The notes: generated from the sequence alone by a model not told the origin. A DNA stretch of 64,000 nt from Prorocentrum cordatum (GCA_963575745.1 CAUYUJ010017806.1:151001-215000), one strand, 5' to 3'; positions 42,670 through 53,780 are shown, counted from the stretch's first letter. Program-made: numbers and translations.

Positions 42670-43665
42670 GGGCGGAGAGGAGGAGGAGGAAGAGGAGGAG
42701 GAGGAGGAGGCGGAGGAGGAGGAGGAGGAGCAGGAGGAAGCAGGAGGAGGATGATGAGGAGGAGGATGAGACGTGGGACGATGAGGAGGAGGAGGAGGAG
42801 GAGGAGGGGGAGGAGGAGGAGGAGGAGGACGAGGACTAGGAGGAGGAGGATGAGGAGGAGGAGGCGTAGGAGGATGAAGAGGACGATGAGGAGGAGGACG
42901 AGTACAAACCCAAGGCTCATCAAAGATGTTGCAACAAACCCTCCCTCCAAGTTCCCTCTTCATAGATCTCTACAAGGATTTATTTTCACTGAGGCAGGTG
43001 CCCCGTTGGAAGATTTAAAAATCTTGAACCGTGGCAAAACACCATTCGCCGCGAATCAACATGACTGTCGGGTCCTGAAGATTCTGAGTCATGGCAGAAC
43101 AGCATTTCTGTCATTTCAACACTTCGAGTCAACTTCACTGTTGCGCCCTGGGTCCTACATCGTACCGAAACATCATTTCAGGGAAGTCAACCTTCAGACT
43201 CCTTGAAGATGTTTTATGCGCTTAGAATGCACGGCGCCAAGGCGAGAGCCATATTTCTGAAAGGAACCACTTTCCACCCGGAAGACTCTTGCAAACTTTT
43301 ACTACTATGTGCGCGGCGCTAAGGCGAGAGCCACATTTTGAAAAGGAGCCGCCCTCCGTTCGTGAAGCGTTCGCAAACTTTTCAGGCGAATTTGCGCGGC
43401 GCTAAGGTGAGAGCCGCATTTTGAAAACGGTCGCCCTCCATTCGTGAAGTTTTTGCGAACTTTGCGACGAATGTGCGCGGCGCCAAGGCGAGAGCCGCCT
43501 TTTGAAAACGACCTGCCCTCCATCCGTGAAATTGTTGCACGCTTTAACTGGGCTAAATAATCATAACTGGTGAGGGAAGTCTCATGCGACACGCCCGGCC
43601 CGCCCTGCCGACACGTCTCGGGGTGCGACAGGGAGGAGTTCTTTCTGAGCAAGACGGGGACGGGG
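42670..43665 (+). mobile_element. Composite element F, copy 1
   Basis: In order: (GGA)n (42670-42900); a lead-in with AACCCAAGGCTCATCAAAGA and CCTCCCTCCAAGTTCCCTC; about 50-bp units (GAATCNTGNCAGAACACCATT); then about 80-84-bp units beginning TGCGCGGCGCTAAGGCGAGA at 43309, 43393 and 43473; and a tail AGTCTCATGCGACACGCCCG then GGTGCGACAGGGAGGAGTT. The same order occurs at 59.1-59.85 kb and 61.6-62.65 kb. Confidence 0.8.
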
Positions 43666-43769
43666 GAGGAGGACGCGCAAGAGGACGGGGACGAGGAGGA
43701 AGAGGACCAAGCGGCGCGGCTGAGGCGATACGCCCGCCAGAGCCTCCACGGGGCCCGGCGGTGGCCGAG

Positions 43770-44200
43770 CCTGCCCACTTCCGGGCGGCGGCGCGCAGCG
43801 GCCTGCCGCCCCCGCGAGGCAGCTCGAGAAGGAGGCCGAGGCGGACGCGCTGGAGCGCAAGCTGAGGCCCATCACCCACGAGCTGCGCGAGCGCCTCGGG
43901 CAGGATGCCGTCAAGGACGTCTGGTCCCTCGCTGCTCCTGGGTGGGCCTCCCCGGTCGTCGTCATCGCCACCCCCGGCCCCGCCGACGCCTCCCTGCTTC
44001 TCCTCCTCCTCCTCTTCCTCCCTCCCTCCCCTTCGCAACTACACCATGAATGCTACTCTCCTCCATCCCCCGAACATGTACTGAGAGTAGCCGACCCCCC
44101 CCACTCTGCGTATCGTTTCTTTACACATGTTATGTGTTCTCTCCACTCGATCCCTCCGCGTACAGGTTTTTACAAACGATCTGCGCGGACGAGCTTTGCT
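43770..44200 (+). CDS. Possible exon with coiled-coil-like segment, unknown
   Basis: One frame reads ARQLEKEAEADALERKLRPI then THELRERLGQDAVKDVWSLA (about 43814-43940), an amphipathic charged helix unlike repeat translation. It stays open to a stop near 44200. No start or family recognised. It directly follows element F1, so it may be part of that element or a decayed host exon. Confidence 0.22.
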
Positions 44201-44214
44201 TAAGTGCTTCTCAT

Positions 44215-44560
44215 TTCGATCGGCTGTGCTCCTTCCACACTGGCGCTCCCGCTGCAGCGGCGGGCGGCACTATTTCCTCGTTCCTGGTCCTTCCAACATG
44301 GCGCCCCCGCCACAGCATGGGCCTCGTGTCCGCGTTCGCGGTCCTTGCCAGCGGAGGTCCCGCTGCCGCGTTGACCTCGGTCTGCGCTTCTCTGCCCTTC
44401 ATAGTAGGGGTCCCGCTGTGCCGTTTCGCTGCAGCTTTGGCCTCGCATGCGCGTTCGCGGACCTTGCCAATGGTGGTCCAACTGCAGCGTTTTGGCCCCG
44501 TTTCTCTCTGCGTTGAAGCCGCTTCGAGGCCTCGGCATCGGTCTGCGTGTCAAGGCTTCT
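44215..44560. repeat. Degenerate tandem repeat (GGTCCTTGCCAA words)
   Basis: GGTCCTTCCAACATGGCGCC, GGTCCTTGCCAGCGGAGGTC and GACCTTGCCAATGGTGGTCC recur with CCGCTGC blocks; the period is irregular. Confidence 0.55.
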
Positions 44561-44734
44561 TGGCCGCTTCTGGCCCATCTCGGCATGAAGGTCTGGTTCG
44601 ATACCCGATTCAAGTCAGACGACAACTTATATGCGCAACGGGAAGGGATGGGGCGGAGGGATAGGACGTCAGATGAGGCGCTAGAGCACCTAGCTTGCCG
44701 CTTCCCCCTTTCTTCCTCCCCTCCCCCTCCTATC

Positions 44735-44868
44735 CCTTCCCCTCCTCCTCCTCCTCCTCCTCCTCCTCCTCCTCCCATTCCTCCTCCTCCTCCTCCTCCT
44801 CCTCCTCCTCCCCTCCTTTTCCCTTCTCCTCCTCCGCCTCCTCCTCCTCGTCTCCTCCTGTTCAGCGT
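44735..44868. repeat. (CTC)n repeat
   Basis: TCC triplets with short interruptions. Confidence 0.95.
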
Positions 44869-45540
44869 CCCTGGCCTGAGCGCCCTCCTTCTTCTCATCC
44901 TCCTTGGTCGGCCCCGAGGCTGGTCTGGATGACCAGTGGAATGGGGCGACGCGGAGATGGAAGACAAGGGTCCAAGAAACGTCCCTCACCAGGGCTCCCG
45001 CAGAGGCCAGCTGCAGGATACGCAGCATGAGGATGCCGTCGGGGTGCCACCCTCTCTCCCCAAACTCTCTCCCTTCGCCGCCGCTGTGCTCTCGGCTGAG
45101 CACCGCGCCCCCCCGCCGCCTCCTGCGTCTCCCTCCAGTTTCCCTTCTCTCTAGTCGAGCTTGTGAGCATCGGATCACGGCTCCCCTCCGCCACCCCTTC
45201 CCGCTCCGCGCGGCGGCCGGCGCGGCAGCCCGGCGGACAGCGCACCATGCTCTGGAGGAGGTGTCGGCGGACGGGCGGAAGGCCGCGCCTTCCGCGGCTG
45301 CAAGAGCATGCCTGGCTGTGAGGGGGTCTCTCGAAGACCGCGTCCAGGGCATGCTCTGCCCCCGCGCGGTTGAGGAGCAGGGCCAGCGCTGCAGAGCATG
45401 TGGCACCCCGCAGTTGCGGACAAGAGTGAGGGGGCGGGCGCGGGGTGGGTCGCGGGCGGGTCGCGGGTGGGTTCTTCTCGGCACCGCCGCCCCCGGCAAC
45501 AGTCCCTTCTGTGCGTCGCACCGCCGGCTTCCAATAATCC
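44869..45540. other. GC-rich spacer, no recognised gene
   Basis: Long frames on both strands, none with a recognised domain. Confidence 0.4.
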
Positions 45541-45544
45541 TGGT

Positions 45545-45662
45545 TGCCGGGCGAAGGCGGAAAAACACACAACAGGAAAAACAAACAGACGACGACGAAC
45601 GCTTTGGCGGGAGGCCAGGGTTGGCAGGACAAGGCAGGCGGGTTGGCAGGCGAGAGGATGAC
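45545..45662 (+). repeat. Dispersed repeat H, copy 1
   Basis: CAGACGACGACGAACGC then GGCGGGAGGCCAGGG matches 51672-51712 (CAGACGACGACGGACGC, GGCGGGAGGCCAGGG). Confidence 0.65.
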
Positions 45663-45785
45663 CTCGCCACGTGCCAACGTCCGATTGGCGCACGTCTACC
45701 ACTTCGCGTTTTTTTTGTTTTTGTTTTTTTTGTTTGTTTGTTGTTTTTTTCGTTGTTTTTTGTTTTTCTTCTTCTTCTTCTTTTC

Positions 45786-46680
45786 CCTATCTAGGCTCTG
45801 CCTAGAAGGGTTCTTACTCGCTTGGCTTAAAGGGGCCGGGCAGTGCAAACCGCTCCGGGCGGTTCCCACAGTCCCCTGGGAGCCAAGCAAAAGCAACAGC
45901 AAAGGTAAAAGCAAACGCGCGGTTCCCCCAGTTGCGCTCCCTGGGTGCCAAGCAAAAGCAACAGCAAGGCAACAGTGAAGGCAAAAGCGAAGGCAAAGCA
46001 AAAACATAGCATAGCATAGCATATCATAGCATATCATATCATACTATAACGTATCATGGCATAACATAGCATAGCATAGTTTAGCGCAGCATATCATAGC
46101 GCAGCATAACATAGCATAGCATAGCCTAGCCTAGCCTAGCCCAGCATAGCATTACGCAGCATAGCATAGCATAGCATAGCAGACCATAGCATAGCATAGC
46201 ATAGCATAGCGCAGCACAGCATTCACTATTGCTGCTGCTGCTGCTATATATATATATATGTACTTATATATGTGTGTGTGTGCGCACGTATGTTCCATGC
46301 CTCATCTCCGTGCCTGCTTGCTTTTGCTGCTGTCTCGGCGGGTTGCTGCCTGCTTCTGCTGCTGCTTCACTTACGGCGTGGCGTCGGCGGTTCTGGCGCT
46401 ACGACTATTATTATTACTACTACTACTACTGCTACTACTACTACTACTACTACTGCTACTGCTACGCTACTGCTACTGCTGCTACTGCTGCTGCTACTAC
46501 TACTACTACTACTGTTACTACTACTGCTGCTGCTGCTGCTACTACTACTACTACAACTACTACTACCGCTACTGCTACAACTACGACGATGAGGAGAAGG
46601 AGGAGGGCGGCGTTTACCGCTCCTACTAATGTTGCTTTCCTAGAGGCTCCAACTCCCAGGTAGGGTCGCACTGGGATAAT
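45786..46680 (-). mobile_element. Element D copy 3, inverted
   Basis: The reverse complement of D1: tail CCCTATCTAGGCTCTGCC, unique AGAAGGGTTCTTACTCGCTT, CAAAAGCAACAGC hexamers, ATAGC pentamers (45995-46225), a (TA)n/(TG)n in place of TACATC, GCGTCGGCGGTTCTGGCGC, (TAC)n/(TGC)n, and head CCTAGGTAGGG-TCGCACTGGGATAAT (46651-46680, with gaps). It abuts element A3 at its head. Confidence 0.78.
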
Positions 46681-47490
46681 GTTGAATATTATTTATTCTA
46701 AAGAATAATTATTGTTGGGCCCCCTGGTGCGCGCCCCCCCTGCGCCGCCTAGGCCGCAGCTACATTTTCATCATTTTCGTGAGGAAGCCTCAGAAAAGAG
46801 GGTGTGTACAGGATCCGGTTGTTTTGTTGTAATCCGCTTTCCCTTGCAAAAAACAATAGAAAATGACATTTCTTGTTCCTTGCGGATTCGTAGGAAACCC
46901 AACACTTTTTAAACATTTCTGTCAAACGGGCTTTTGCGAGCAACTTTTTCGAACTTCTGCGACAACGGTTGCGCACCTGCCAGGGCCATCATCCCTGTCA
47001 AGTAATACCATGCGGGACAACCATCGGGACAACCATCGAGACAACCATCGGGACAACCATATCCTCTCTCTCTTGTGTATTCCCACATCCCTCAGGAATT
47101 TGCCCTAAAGATGTGATCAACTATCTTGTGAGTACGTATCATGTGTATCATGTGTATCATGTACCATATGCATCATATGCAACAGATGTTCTGTGGAAGG
47201 CTTAACAACTTCTGTGGGTTAACAAGGCTTAACAACTTCTGTGGGTGTACGAACGTAGGCTTAACAACTTCTGTGGGTGTGTACTCCACGCCAGTGTAGT
47301 AGCCACGGTCGTCCGCAGGCCACGAAGTGAAGTGTCCGAACGTCATAGGGCGGGAAGCTGGGTGTGGGTGGTGGCGAAGAGTCGTGTGGATATTTGGTAG
47401 AGCTTGCACTGCCCCCCCACAAAGTGGGGGTATTGGCTGGCGTCGCATGAAAACCCTGGCACTGGTGAGAACACTGAGCGTTCGGGTAAA
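46678..47490 (+). mobile_element. Dispersed element A, copy 3 (rearranged)
   Basis: Same head and tail as A1, but it lacks about 150 bp between TTTCTTGTTC and TTGCGGATTCG. About 280 bp of private sequence (47012-47295) replaces the central segment. That insert has GGGACAACCATC units, GTATCAT units, and three AGGCTTAACAACTTCTGTGG units. Confidence 0.8.
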
Positions 47491-47514
47491 GTGATTGTTG
47501 TTGTTGTTGTTGTT
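47491..47514. repeat. (TTG)n
   Basis: Short TTG tract between elements A3 and A4. Confidence 0.9.
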
Positions 47515-48272
47515 GAACATTATTTCTTCTAAAGAATAATTATTGTTGGGACCCCTGGTGCGCGCCCCCCCGCCGCGCCTAGGCCGCAGCTACATTTTCA
47601 TCATTTTCGTGAGGAAGCCTCAGGTAAAACGATGTGTCCGGATCCGGTTGTTTTGTTGTAATCCGCTTTCCCTTGCAAAAAACAATATAAAATGACATTT
47701 CTTGTTCTAATATAATCAAATTTCAAGAATCCCTTGCAAAAAATAAGGTAAAGTGGACATTCGCGCGCGCAAGACGAAATCCTTCCAAAACCTTAGTGTT
47801 CGGAGCGATTTTAACATAAAAACATCAAAAAACCAATGGTTTTTCAACAAAAAATTGTCAAAATCTCATCCCGCGCGCTCTTGCGGATTCGTAGGAAACC
47901 CAACACTTTTTAAACATTTCTGTCAAACGGGCTTTTGCGAACAACTTTTTCGAACTTCTGCGACAACGGTTGCGCACCTGCCAGGGCCATCATCCCTGTC
48001 AAATAATACCATGCGGGACACATTCGTTTTTTCTTCGCGCGCGCACGCCGTCGTCGTCGGCCGCGGGGCCCTGAATAGTAGCCACGGTCGTCCGCATGCC
48101 ACGAAGTGAAGTGTCCGAACGTCATAGGGCGGGAAGCTGGGTGTGGGTGGTGGCGAAGAGTCGTTTGGAAATTTGGTAGAGCTTGAACCGGCCCCCCCAC
48201 AAAGTGGGGGTATTGCCCGCCTCCTATGAAAACCCTGGCACTGGTGAGAACGGAGTGTCCCCACGTGCTAGT
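47515..48272 (+). mobile_element. Dispersed element A, copy 4
   Basis: Full-length and very close to A1. It directly follows A3 head-to-tail and is followed by (TTG)n and B3. Confidence 0.85.
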
Positions 48273-48273
48273 A

Positions 48274-48333
<60 letters not shown>

Positions 48334-48334
48334 G
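48273..48334. repeat. (TTG)n
   Basis: Pure TTG triplets joining A4 to B3. Confidence 0.97.
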
Positions 48335-50103
48335 AATGATCATTTCGCAAGAATAATCATTGTCGATCCCCCTCGTCTGGTGCACGTTGTTTTTTCAATT
48401 GAAGTGCCCTTCCCGGGGCTCGCACCTTGTTTTTTTTTAGCAGGGAAAGATTTGAGCGTCAAACTGTGTCGTTGGCCCCGCGTTTACAACAACCACGGCT
48501 CCCGCCTGATATTTCCTTACAATTTATTGAATCGCTTCGCTCATTCCGCCGGCCCGTGATATGGCATCGCTGGTTTTTGTTTGTGTGTTCGTTGCCCATG
48601 TTGCGCTCTTGGGGGCGGGTGTCGTTCGCACGCGTTGCGTGGGCAGTTTTGATGGTGAAGCAGTTCCCTGGGGGTCGTCTCTCGATGGGGCGAAATAGAG
48701 TCGTCGTCAAGATGCTTCTTTGGGGGGCCTCTTGGGGTCTGTTGAGAGGCCGTTCGGGGGCGCCTGGGAGACATGTTTGAAGCCTTCTGGGGCTTCTTTT
48801 GGGCCTCCTGGGAGTCTCCTGGGGCCTCTTGGCGACATCTTGGGGCCTCTTGGAGGCCTCTTGGGGCCTCTTTGGGACCTCCTGGGCGCCTTCTGGGACG
48901 GAGGGCTCCATTTTTGAGTTCTCGGTATCCCTCCTGAGTCCCTCTTGGGCCCGTCTTGGGGCCTCTTGGTCCGTCTTGGGCGGCACTTGGGCCGTCTTGA
49001 GGGCTCTCTTGGGTCGTTTCGGCGCCGTCTTGGGAGCTTCGTGGGCCGTCTTGGAGCGGTCTTGGGGGCCTCTTGGGCCGTCTTGGAGCGTCCGGAAGCC
49101 GAAAAAGCCAGAACACAAAAAACATAGAAAAAACCAATGAAAATCAACGATTTTGGCCTCTTGGGGCTCTCTTCGGAGGCCTCTTGGAAGGCTCTTGGGG
49201 CGTCTTGGAGGCCTCTTGGGCTGTCTTGGGGGCCTTTTGGGCCGTCTTGGGGTCATCTTCGGCGTCTTCGAGCGCTCTTTGGGCGTCTCGGGGGCCTCTT
49301 GGGCAGTCTTGGGGGCCTCTTGGGGCACTCTGAGGAGGCCGCACCCAGAAGGAAAACCATCTCTGAGTAGACTTGGTCGGGCGGCGGTCGGGCGGCGACC
49401 GGGCGTTGGTCGGGGTACTTTTCGCCGGGGGACCCCCAGGGGCCGCCCCGCGCGCGCGAACTAGAAATACTGTTGATACTGTTAACCAGTTACCGGAGAT
49501 CTTAGCACGCCCTGGCCCGTTGGGCCGGCGAGTTGAAGAATCGCGCTCTCGCTTGGGACTTCCTTGCAATTTACCACCGGATCGCGGCTCCCGCTTGATG
49601 TTTCCTTACAATTTATTGAATCGCGCTCCTCTCGACGCGGTTGCAGTTCTCATTATTCTTCCGCCCCGCTCTCCCAACATCCCGCGTCTTTTCAGGATTC
49701 CACGAAATTGGTTTCTGACACCATATAGCAGCTGTACGTCCCCCCCGTGGGGGGTATCCACGACATGTTCTTTCCAGGGGGTGGTCCGTGGCGCTGTTTA
49801 TGGCGCGACCCATGGCGAAACTTATTGTTAACCTGTGTTGGAGTGGCTGGCGCAAGCCAAGGCGCAAGCTGAATCGCCAACCACAGCGCAAAAACATCGT
49901 CCTCCCTCCTTCTAGCCCCTCGCCTCCTTTCCTCCGATCCCTTCGTCCTCATTCCCCTCCGTTATCTGCCACCCTTCGTTTTCAAAGGCTTCACCAACCA
50001 CGCGTGGCAGGGAAGGAATATACCCCCCAATAGGGGGTGCGATCGAAGACGAAGAGGGCTGGTATCCAGGGTTTGGGATATGCATGTTGAACGACACGCG
50101 AGC

Positions 50104-50142
<39 letters not shown>
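48335..50142 (+). mobile_element. Dispersed element B, copy 3, with element C nested inside
   Basis: Head CAAGAATAATCATTG, GTGCACGTTGTTTTTTCAAT; then CGGCTCCCGCCTGATATTTC. At 48530 the about 40-bp repeat is interrupted by element C and resumes at 49530 (GAATCGCGCTCTCGCTTGGG). Tail ACCCCCCAATAGGGGGTGCG then ATCGAAGACGAAGAGG (50015-50062), followed by a 36-bp poly(T) at 50107-50142. Confidence 0.75.
48531..49528 (+). mobile_element. Dispersed element C, copy 1
   Basis: Starts TCGCTTCGCTCATTCCGCCG and ends GGCCCGTTGGGCCGGCGAG, with an imperfect terminal inverted repeat (CATTCCGCCGGCCC against the reverse complement of GGGCCGGCGAGTTG). The interior is a CTCTTGGGGCC quasi-repeat plus constant blocks GAAAATCAACGATTTTGGC, GGGGACCCCCAGGGGCCGCC and GCGCGAACTAGAAATACTG. 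Confidence 0.75.
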
Positions 50143-50162
50143 CCCCCCCCCCTCTCTCTCTT

Positions 50163-50435
50163 GTCCGGGCGACGCAGGGGCGGGAGTGTGTCCATTTTAC
50201 GGTCCAGTTTGCCGCGCCTTGCCTCTACGATAAGCCCAGGGCGTCAAACTTCTTTGAAAACGTGCCACACGAAACCGAGTGCTTCTGTTTATTCGCAAAG
50301 GTCGTCCATATGAGAGCTTTGCCGTGTGATATCGTGCCTTGCGACGTTGCGTCGGCCAGGCTTAATTTTTTCGTGCAGCGCCGAGGAACCGCCGCTGTGC
50401 CTTTGAATTTGACGTACCATGGGTTGACGTCCTAA
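50163..50435 (+). CDS. Candidate exon, unknown product
   Basis: Ninety codons without a stop, from the poly(T)/CTCTCT tract to TAA at 50433-50435. It encodes AAPCLYDKPRASNFFENVPH, ETECFCLFAKVVHMRALPCD, IVPCDVASARLNFFVQRRGT and AAVPLNLTYHGLTS. Composition is balanced and Cys-containing, not repeat-like. The pyrimidine tract followed by GACGCAG at about 50170-50176 resembles a splice acceptor. No family recognised. Confidence 0.33.
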   Translation, partial: VRATQGRECVHFTVQFAAPCLYDKPRASNFFENVPHETECFCLFAKVVHMRALPCDIVPCDVASARLNFFVQRRGTAAVPLNLTYHGLTS

Positions 50436-50708
50436 TGATGTTCAGGAATCATGTGACGGGGTATGACCGAGGCGACGGCGATGACGGCCACAATGATGAC
50501 CGACGCCGTCCAGGTTAGGTCCGCTGGAGGACGTGACATGTTGAACGGAACGCGATCTACCTCGCGGCACCAGGGGAGCTTGCGCTAAGGGCACCCGCGC
50601 GTTCTTCCTTCACGCCTGTCTGCGCGAAGTTCCGTAGCCCCGCTGGGTCAAACCATCTTCTGGTCCCTCCAGGGTCCGGGCTCGAGGTTGGCCAGCGTGG
50701 CCTGGCCT
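50436..50708. other. Spacer, no feature seen
   Basis: Mixed-composition DNA after the candidate exon; no repeat or gene recognised. Confidence 0.4.
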
Positions 50709-52289
50709 CTACTGCATCCCACCGTTCGCTGTGACCGGCGCCTGACCGTCTTGCACCACCAGGCACCAGGCACCCGCGGAATGAGTTGGTTTGCGCGAGT
50801 CATTGCGCCGACCACCACCGAGGGTGGAGGGTTTCTCCGAAGGGCTTGAGCGACGCGTCTTGTTCCTCCTCTTCGTCTTCTTCAGACACGAAACTATGGC
50901 TCGCAAGTGGTCTTGTCTTGTTGTCCTCCCTTCCACCTCCCTCCTCCCCCCTCTCCTCCATCTCCTCCTCCCCCTCCTCCACCTCCTCTTCCTCCTCCTC
51001 GGGTCGCCTACGGCCCTGGGGGACACCGCCCAACCCAGGGCGCCTGCCAAGCCGATCGGGCACGGCAGCTCGGTGCCTTCTCGCTTGGTGGCTGCGAAAA
51101 GCTCATCGCGGTCGTTCGACATCATGGCGCCCACATCGCAGAGCGGATTTCGTTCGGAAAACGATAGGATGGGCCTGGAGTGTCCTGGATAGTTACGTTC
51201 CGGATTTCGAGGTGAACTTCGTGTGGGTAGTTTTTTGGCCAGGAGTGAAGGCTGAACAAAATCCGCGCGAAATTCACTTCGCTTTCCACTCGCCATTTCG
51301 GGGTTTTGCGCCTTGACAGAAATCCACGCAAAATTTCCACTGCAGCACGTGTGCAATGTCGGTGCAGTGATCGATACGTTTTTTACCCAACACCTGTCTC
51401 TCAGGGGCCATCTAGTGGCGGGTGCCTTTCCCATTCCGTTTGGGGCGGGCGCGCGCGCGCCGATCTTAGTGTGTTTGTCAGTCCTACCCATCGCCGCCGC
51501 CTGCCGCGTGGCTGCCGCGTGGCATGGCCCAGCAGTGATGCAGTCTGCTTGGCCCGATCCTGCAGCTAATCCGAGATTCGAATTTTTGGCTACGGAAACA
51601 GGCTGCGCCACGCTGGTCCCGGGCAGGCTGTGCTGCCTGGCGGCAGGGGGCGAGGACGGGAAAAGCAGGCAGACGACGACGGACGCCCAGGCGGGAGGCC
51701 AGGGCCGGCGGGGCGGGCGGGCAGCAGAAGAGGGGCCAAGCGGGGACAGCAGGCAGGGAACAGGAGGAACGGAAACGGAGGGAAGCAGGAGGAAGAGGAG
51801 GAGGAAAAGCAGGTGGAAGAGGAGGGGGAGGAGGAGGAGGAGGAGGAGGAGGAGGAGGAGGAGGAGGAGGAGGAGGAGGAGGAGGAGGAGGAGGAGGAGG
51901 AGAAGGAGGACAAGGAGGAAGGAAAGCAGCGATCGCAAGCAGACAGGCGGGGCCAGGGGCCTGGGGAGAAGAGCCACCCGCGACGAGGCTGCGGACCCTA
52001 CGGTGGCGACCTGGGCAGGGTGGCCGCCCGAACCCAGCACGATGCGGCTTGGTTGACGATGCGGCTTGGCAGGGCCCAGATGGATTGTGGTTCGACATGG
52101 CTCCACCTGATGGGGCGGTGTTGCATCGATGCTCTTGCTTTGCAGTTTCTCGTTCTCGTGTAGGGCAATATAGCGAGAACTGCCGTCATTATTTGTTGTT
52201 CCCGACGTGTGCGCCAAAGTTTCTCCTCGAAAGGTGGAGTTGCACGTGAAGATCACTGCGTGACAGCAGGAGCTAGAAGCGAAACGCAC
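50709..52289 (-). CDS. Long minus-strand open frame, doubtful
   Basis: The frame is open for 526 codons, but its middle is poly-Leu from the (GGA)n at 51820-51915 and the ends are low-complexity Pro/Ser/Arg-rich. No domain is recognisable. Long plus-strand frames overlap it. High GC makes chance opening plausible. Listed only because it is the longest frame not made wholly of repeat. Confidence 0.12.
   Translation of the reverse strand: MRFASSSCCHAVIFTCNSTFRGETLAHTSGTTNNDGSSRYIALHENEKLQSKSIDATPPHQVEPCRTTIHLGPAKPHRQPSRIVLGSGGHPAQVATVGSAASSRVALLPRPLAPPVCLRSLLSFLLVLLLLLLLLLLLLLLLLLLLLLLLLLLLPLLFHLLFLLLFLLLPSVSVPPVPCLLSPLGPSSAARPPRRPWPPAWASVVVCLLFPSSPPAARQHSLPGTSVAQPVSVAKNSNLGLAAGSGQADCITAGPCHAAATRQAAAMGRTDKHTKIGARAPAPNGMGKAPATRWPLRDRCWVKNVSITAPTLHTCCSGNFAWISVKAQNPEMASGKRSEFRADFVQPSLLAKKLPTRSSPRNPERNYPGHSRPILSFSERNPLCDVGAMMSNDRDELFAATKREGTELPCPIGLAGALGWAVSPRAVGDPRRRKRRWRRGRRRWRRGGRREVEGRTTRQDHLRAIVSCLKKTKRRNKTRRSSPSEKPSTLGGGRRNDSRKPTHSAGAWCLVVQDGQAPVTANGGMQ
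51645..51745 (+). repeat. Dispersed repeat H, copy 2
   Basis: Matches 45545-45662 in block order (GGAAAA, CAGACGACGACGGACGC, GGCGGGAGGCCAGGG, GGCGGGCGGG). Confidence 0.65.
51815..51920. repeat. (GGA)n repeat
   Basis: GGAGGA triplets. Confidence 0.95.
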
Positions 52290-53190
52290 GTTCGCCAGAC
52301 AGGTGGTGAGGGGAACAACAGTGCGTTCGAGTGCGGTATCGGCGCAGACGCACTTTGGCTACAGACGGATATGCTCTGGGGGTGCGTGCATTATTGGGGT
52401 TGCCCTTTCTATGGGGAGCCCGTGTCTAGTTGGGGTGGGTTTGGAAGGGGTCGCCGAGGGGCCTTTGAAGGCCGCGCAAGTCGTTCAGTTTCGACGGAAG
52501 CGTGATCGTTCCTTCTTTAAAAGGGGTTCTCCGATGTACTCTTGTTGCCGTGCAGAGGCACACACTGCCGACGGGTGCAGGGGTCAGAGCTACGGCCCCC
52601 GTCGCTCGTACACAGGGGCCAATGCTGGCCGCCGTTCAAGACGTAGCGCGGCCACCGTCATGGGCGATCTGTCCCCGAACCTCTTGTTCAGGCCGGGTCG
52701 GTCGGCGGCAACTCCTGGTGGCTGTTCGCTAGCCCGATAGGGGGCCTGCAGGCCTTAACCTGGGGCTGGCCAGAAGAATGCTGGTTTTTGGTCAGCACGG
52801 AGTTGGTTTAAGCCATGCGAGGCCGGTTCAGGCCATGCTATGGTGGACACTCGGTAGCAAATCATGGGGGGCCTCGGGTACCTTCGTGATTTAGTTTTAA
52901 GAGTGCATTCGGGTCGATGGGAGTCTTGTAATGTAATCCATGCTATAGCGCTTATTTAGCGCCTATTCGTGTCGAGCAGCGTCGATTTAGCGTCGACTTA
53001 GCTTCGGTTCGCGTCGATTCGCAAGAGCCAGTAAGATGCTATGGTAGGCTCCCGTGAGTTGCCGCAGAAGGGAGGACCAGTACTGCGGAGATGCTGTGGC
53101 CGAAGGCCGTTCCGACCCGCGCGCCGTATCCAGACCGCGCTGGCCCTCGCCCAGCGATGGGCGCCGCCTTGTCGGCTGCGACGTCGACGT
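52290..53190. other. Spacer, no recognised gene
   Basis: Single-copy in appearance. Small GCGTCGATTTAGCGTCGACT repeats near 52980. Short open frames lack domains. Confidence 0.4.
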
Positions 53191-53197
53191 ACCGTGG

Positions 53198-53330
53198 AAA
53201 TCCATGCCAAGAAGCACCCTGCTTGCCTCCAGGGTGCCCTGAGTTTCTTGGGTTTTGCTGGGAGAAGCGTGATGTTCCACACCAGAAATCGATGGACGTC
53301 CTGGCGTTTCAGGGTTGGGCTTATTGTGGC
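53198..53330 (+). repeat. Dispersed repeat I, copy 3
   Basis: ATCCATGCCAAGAAGCACCC, GCTTGCCTCCAGGGTGCC, TTTCTTGGGTTTTGCTGGGA and ATCGATGGACGTCCTGGCGT match the copies at 14.7 and 15.1 kb. Confidence 0.75.
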
Positions 53331-53780
53331 ATATCTATGTATGTATGTGTATGTGTATGTGTGTGTATATATATAGCGCACAGGAATTACGCCAGGTCCT
53401 GCGTCACTATCAGTCCGAAGCGAGGAGAAGAAAAGCTGCGCAATGCGAGTTCAGAGACGGACAAATTCTCTGGCCTCTTTGGCACCGTGACCACAGATAG
53501 GTTAGATAATCCATCACCGCAAAATGCAATATCCACTTGCCGACAAAACTGTTTGCAAACACCTCGCCTCAACACGTTCGAAACGGCAAAGGAGGAAAGG
53601 AGAGGAACGCGGCGGCGACAAACAAACCTGTAGCGACGTGCGCGAACGGGACGCGATAGCCAAAAAACGCTGCTCATATTGACTGAATTTGGTCGAGCTC
53701 CTCCTGTAGTGGGCGAGCTGCGGCCAGGCGAGGGGGGCGGACCCGCCCAAAGCCCCACCTTCGCGAGCAGGGTCGTCGCA
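53331..53780. other. Spacer, no recognised gene
   Basis: A short (GT)n near 53336-53372; the rest is mixed sequence without a recognisable gene. Confidence 0.4.

Noticed and set aside
44585-44620. GGTTCGATACC, similar to a tRNA T-arm / B box
   Set aside because: No cloverleaf, A box or acceptor stem could be formed around it.
50709-52289. 526-codon minus-strand frame as a confident gene
   Set aside because: Middle is (GGA)n-derived poly-Leu, flanks are low complexity, and plus-strand frames overlap; kept only as a doubtful feature.
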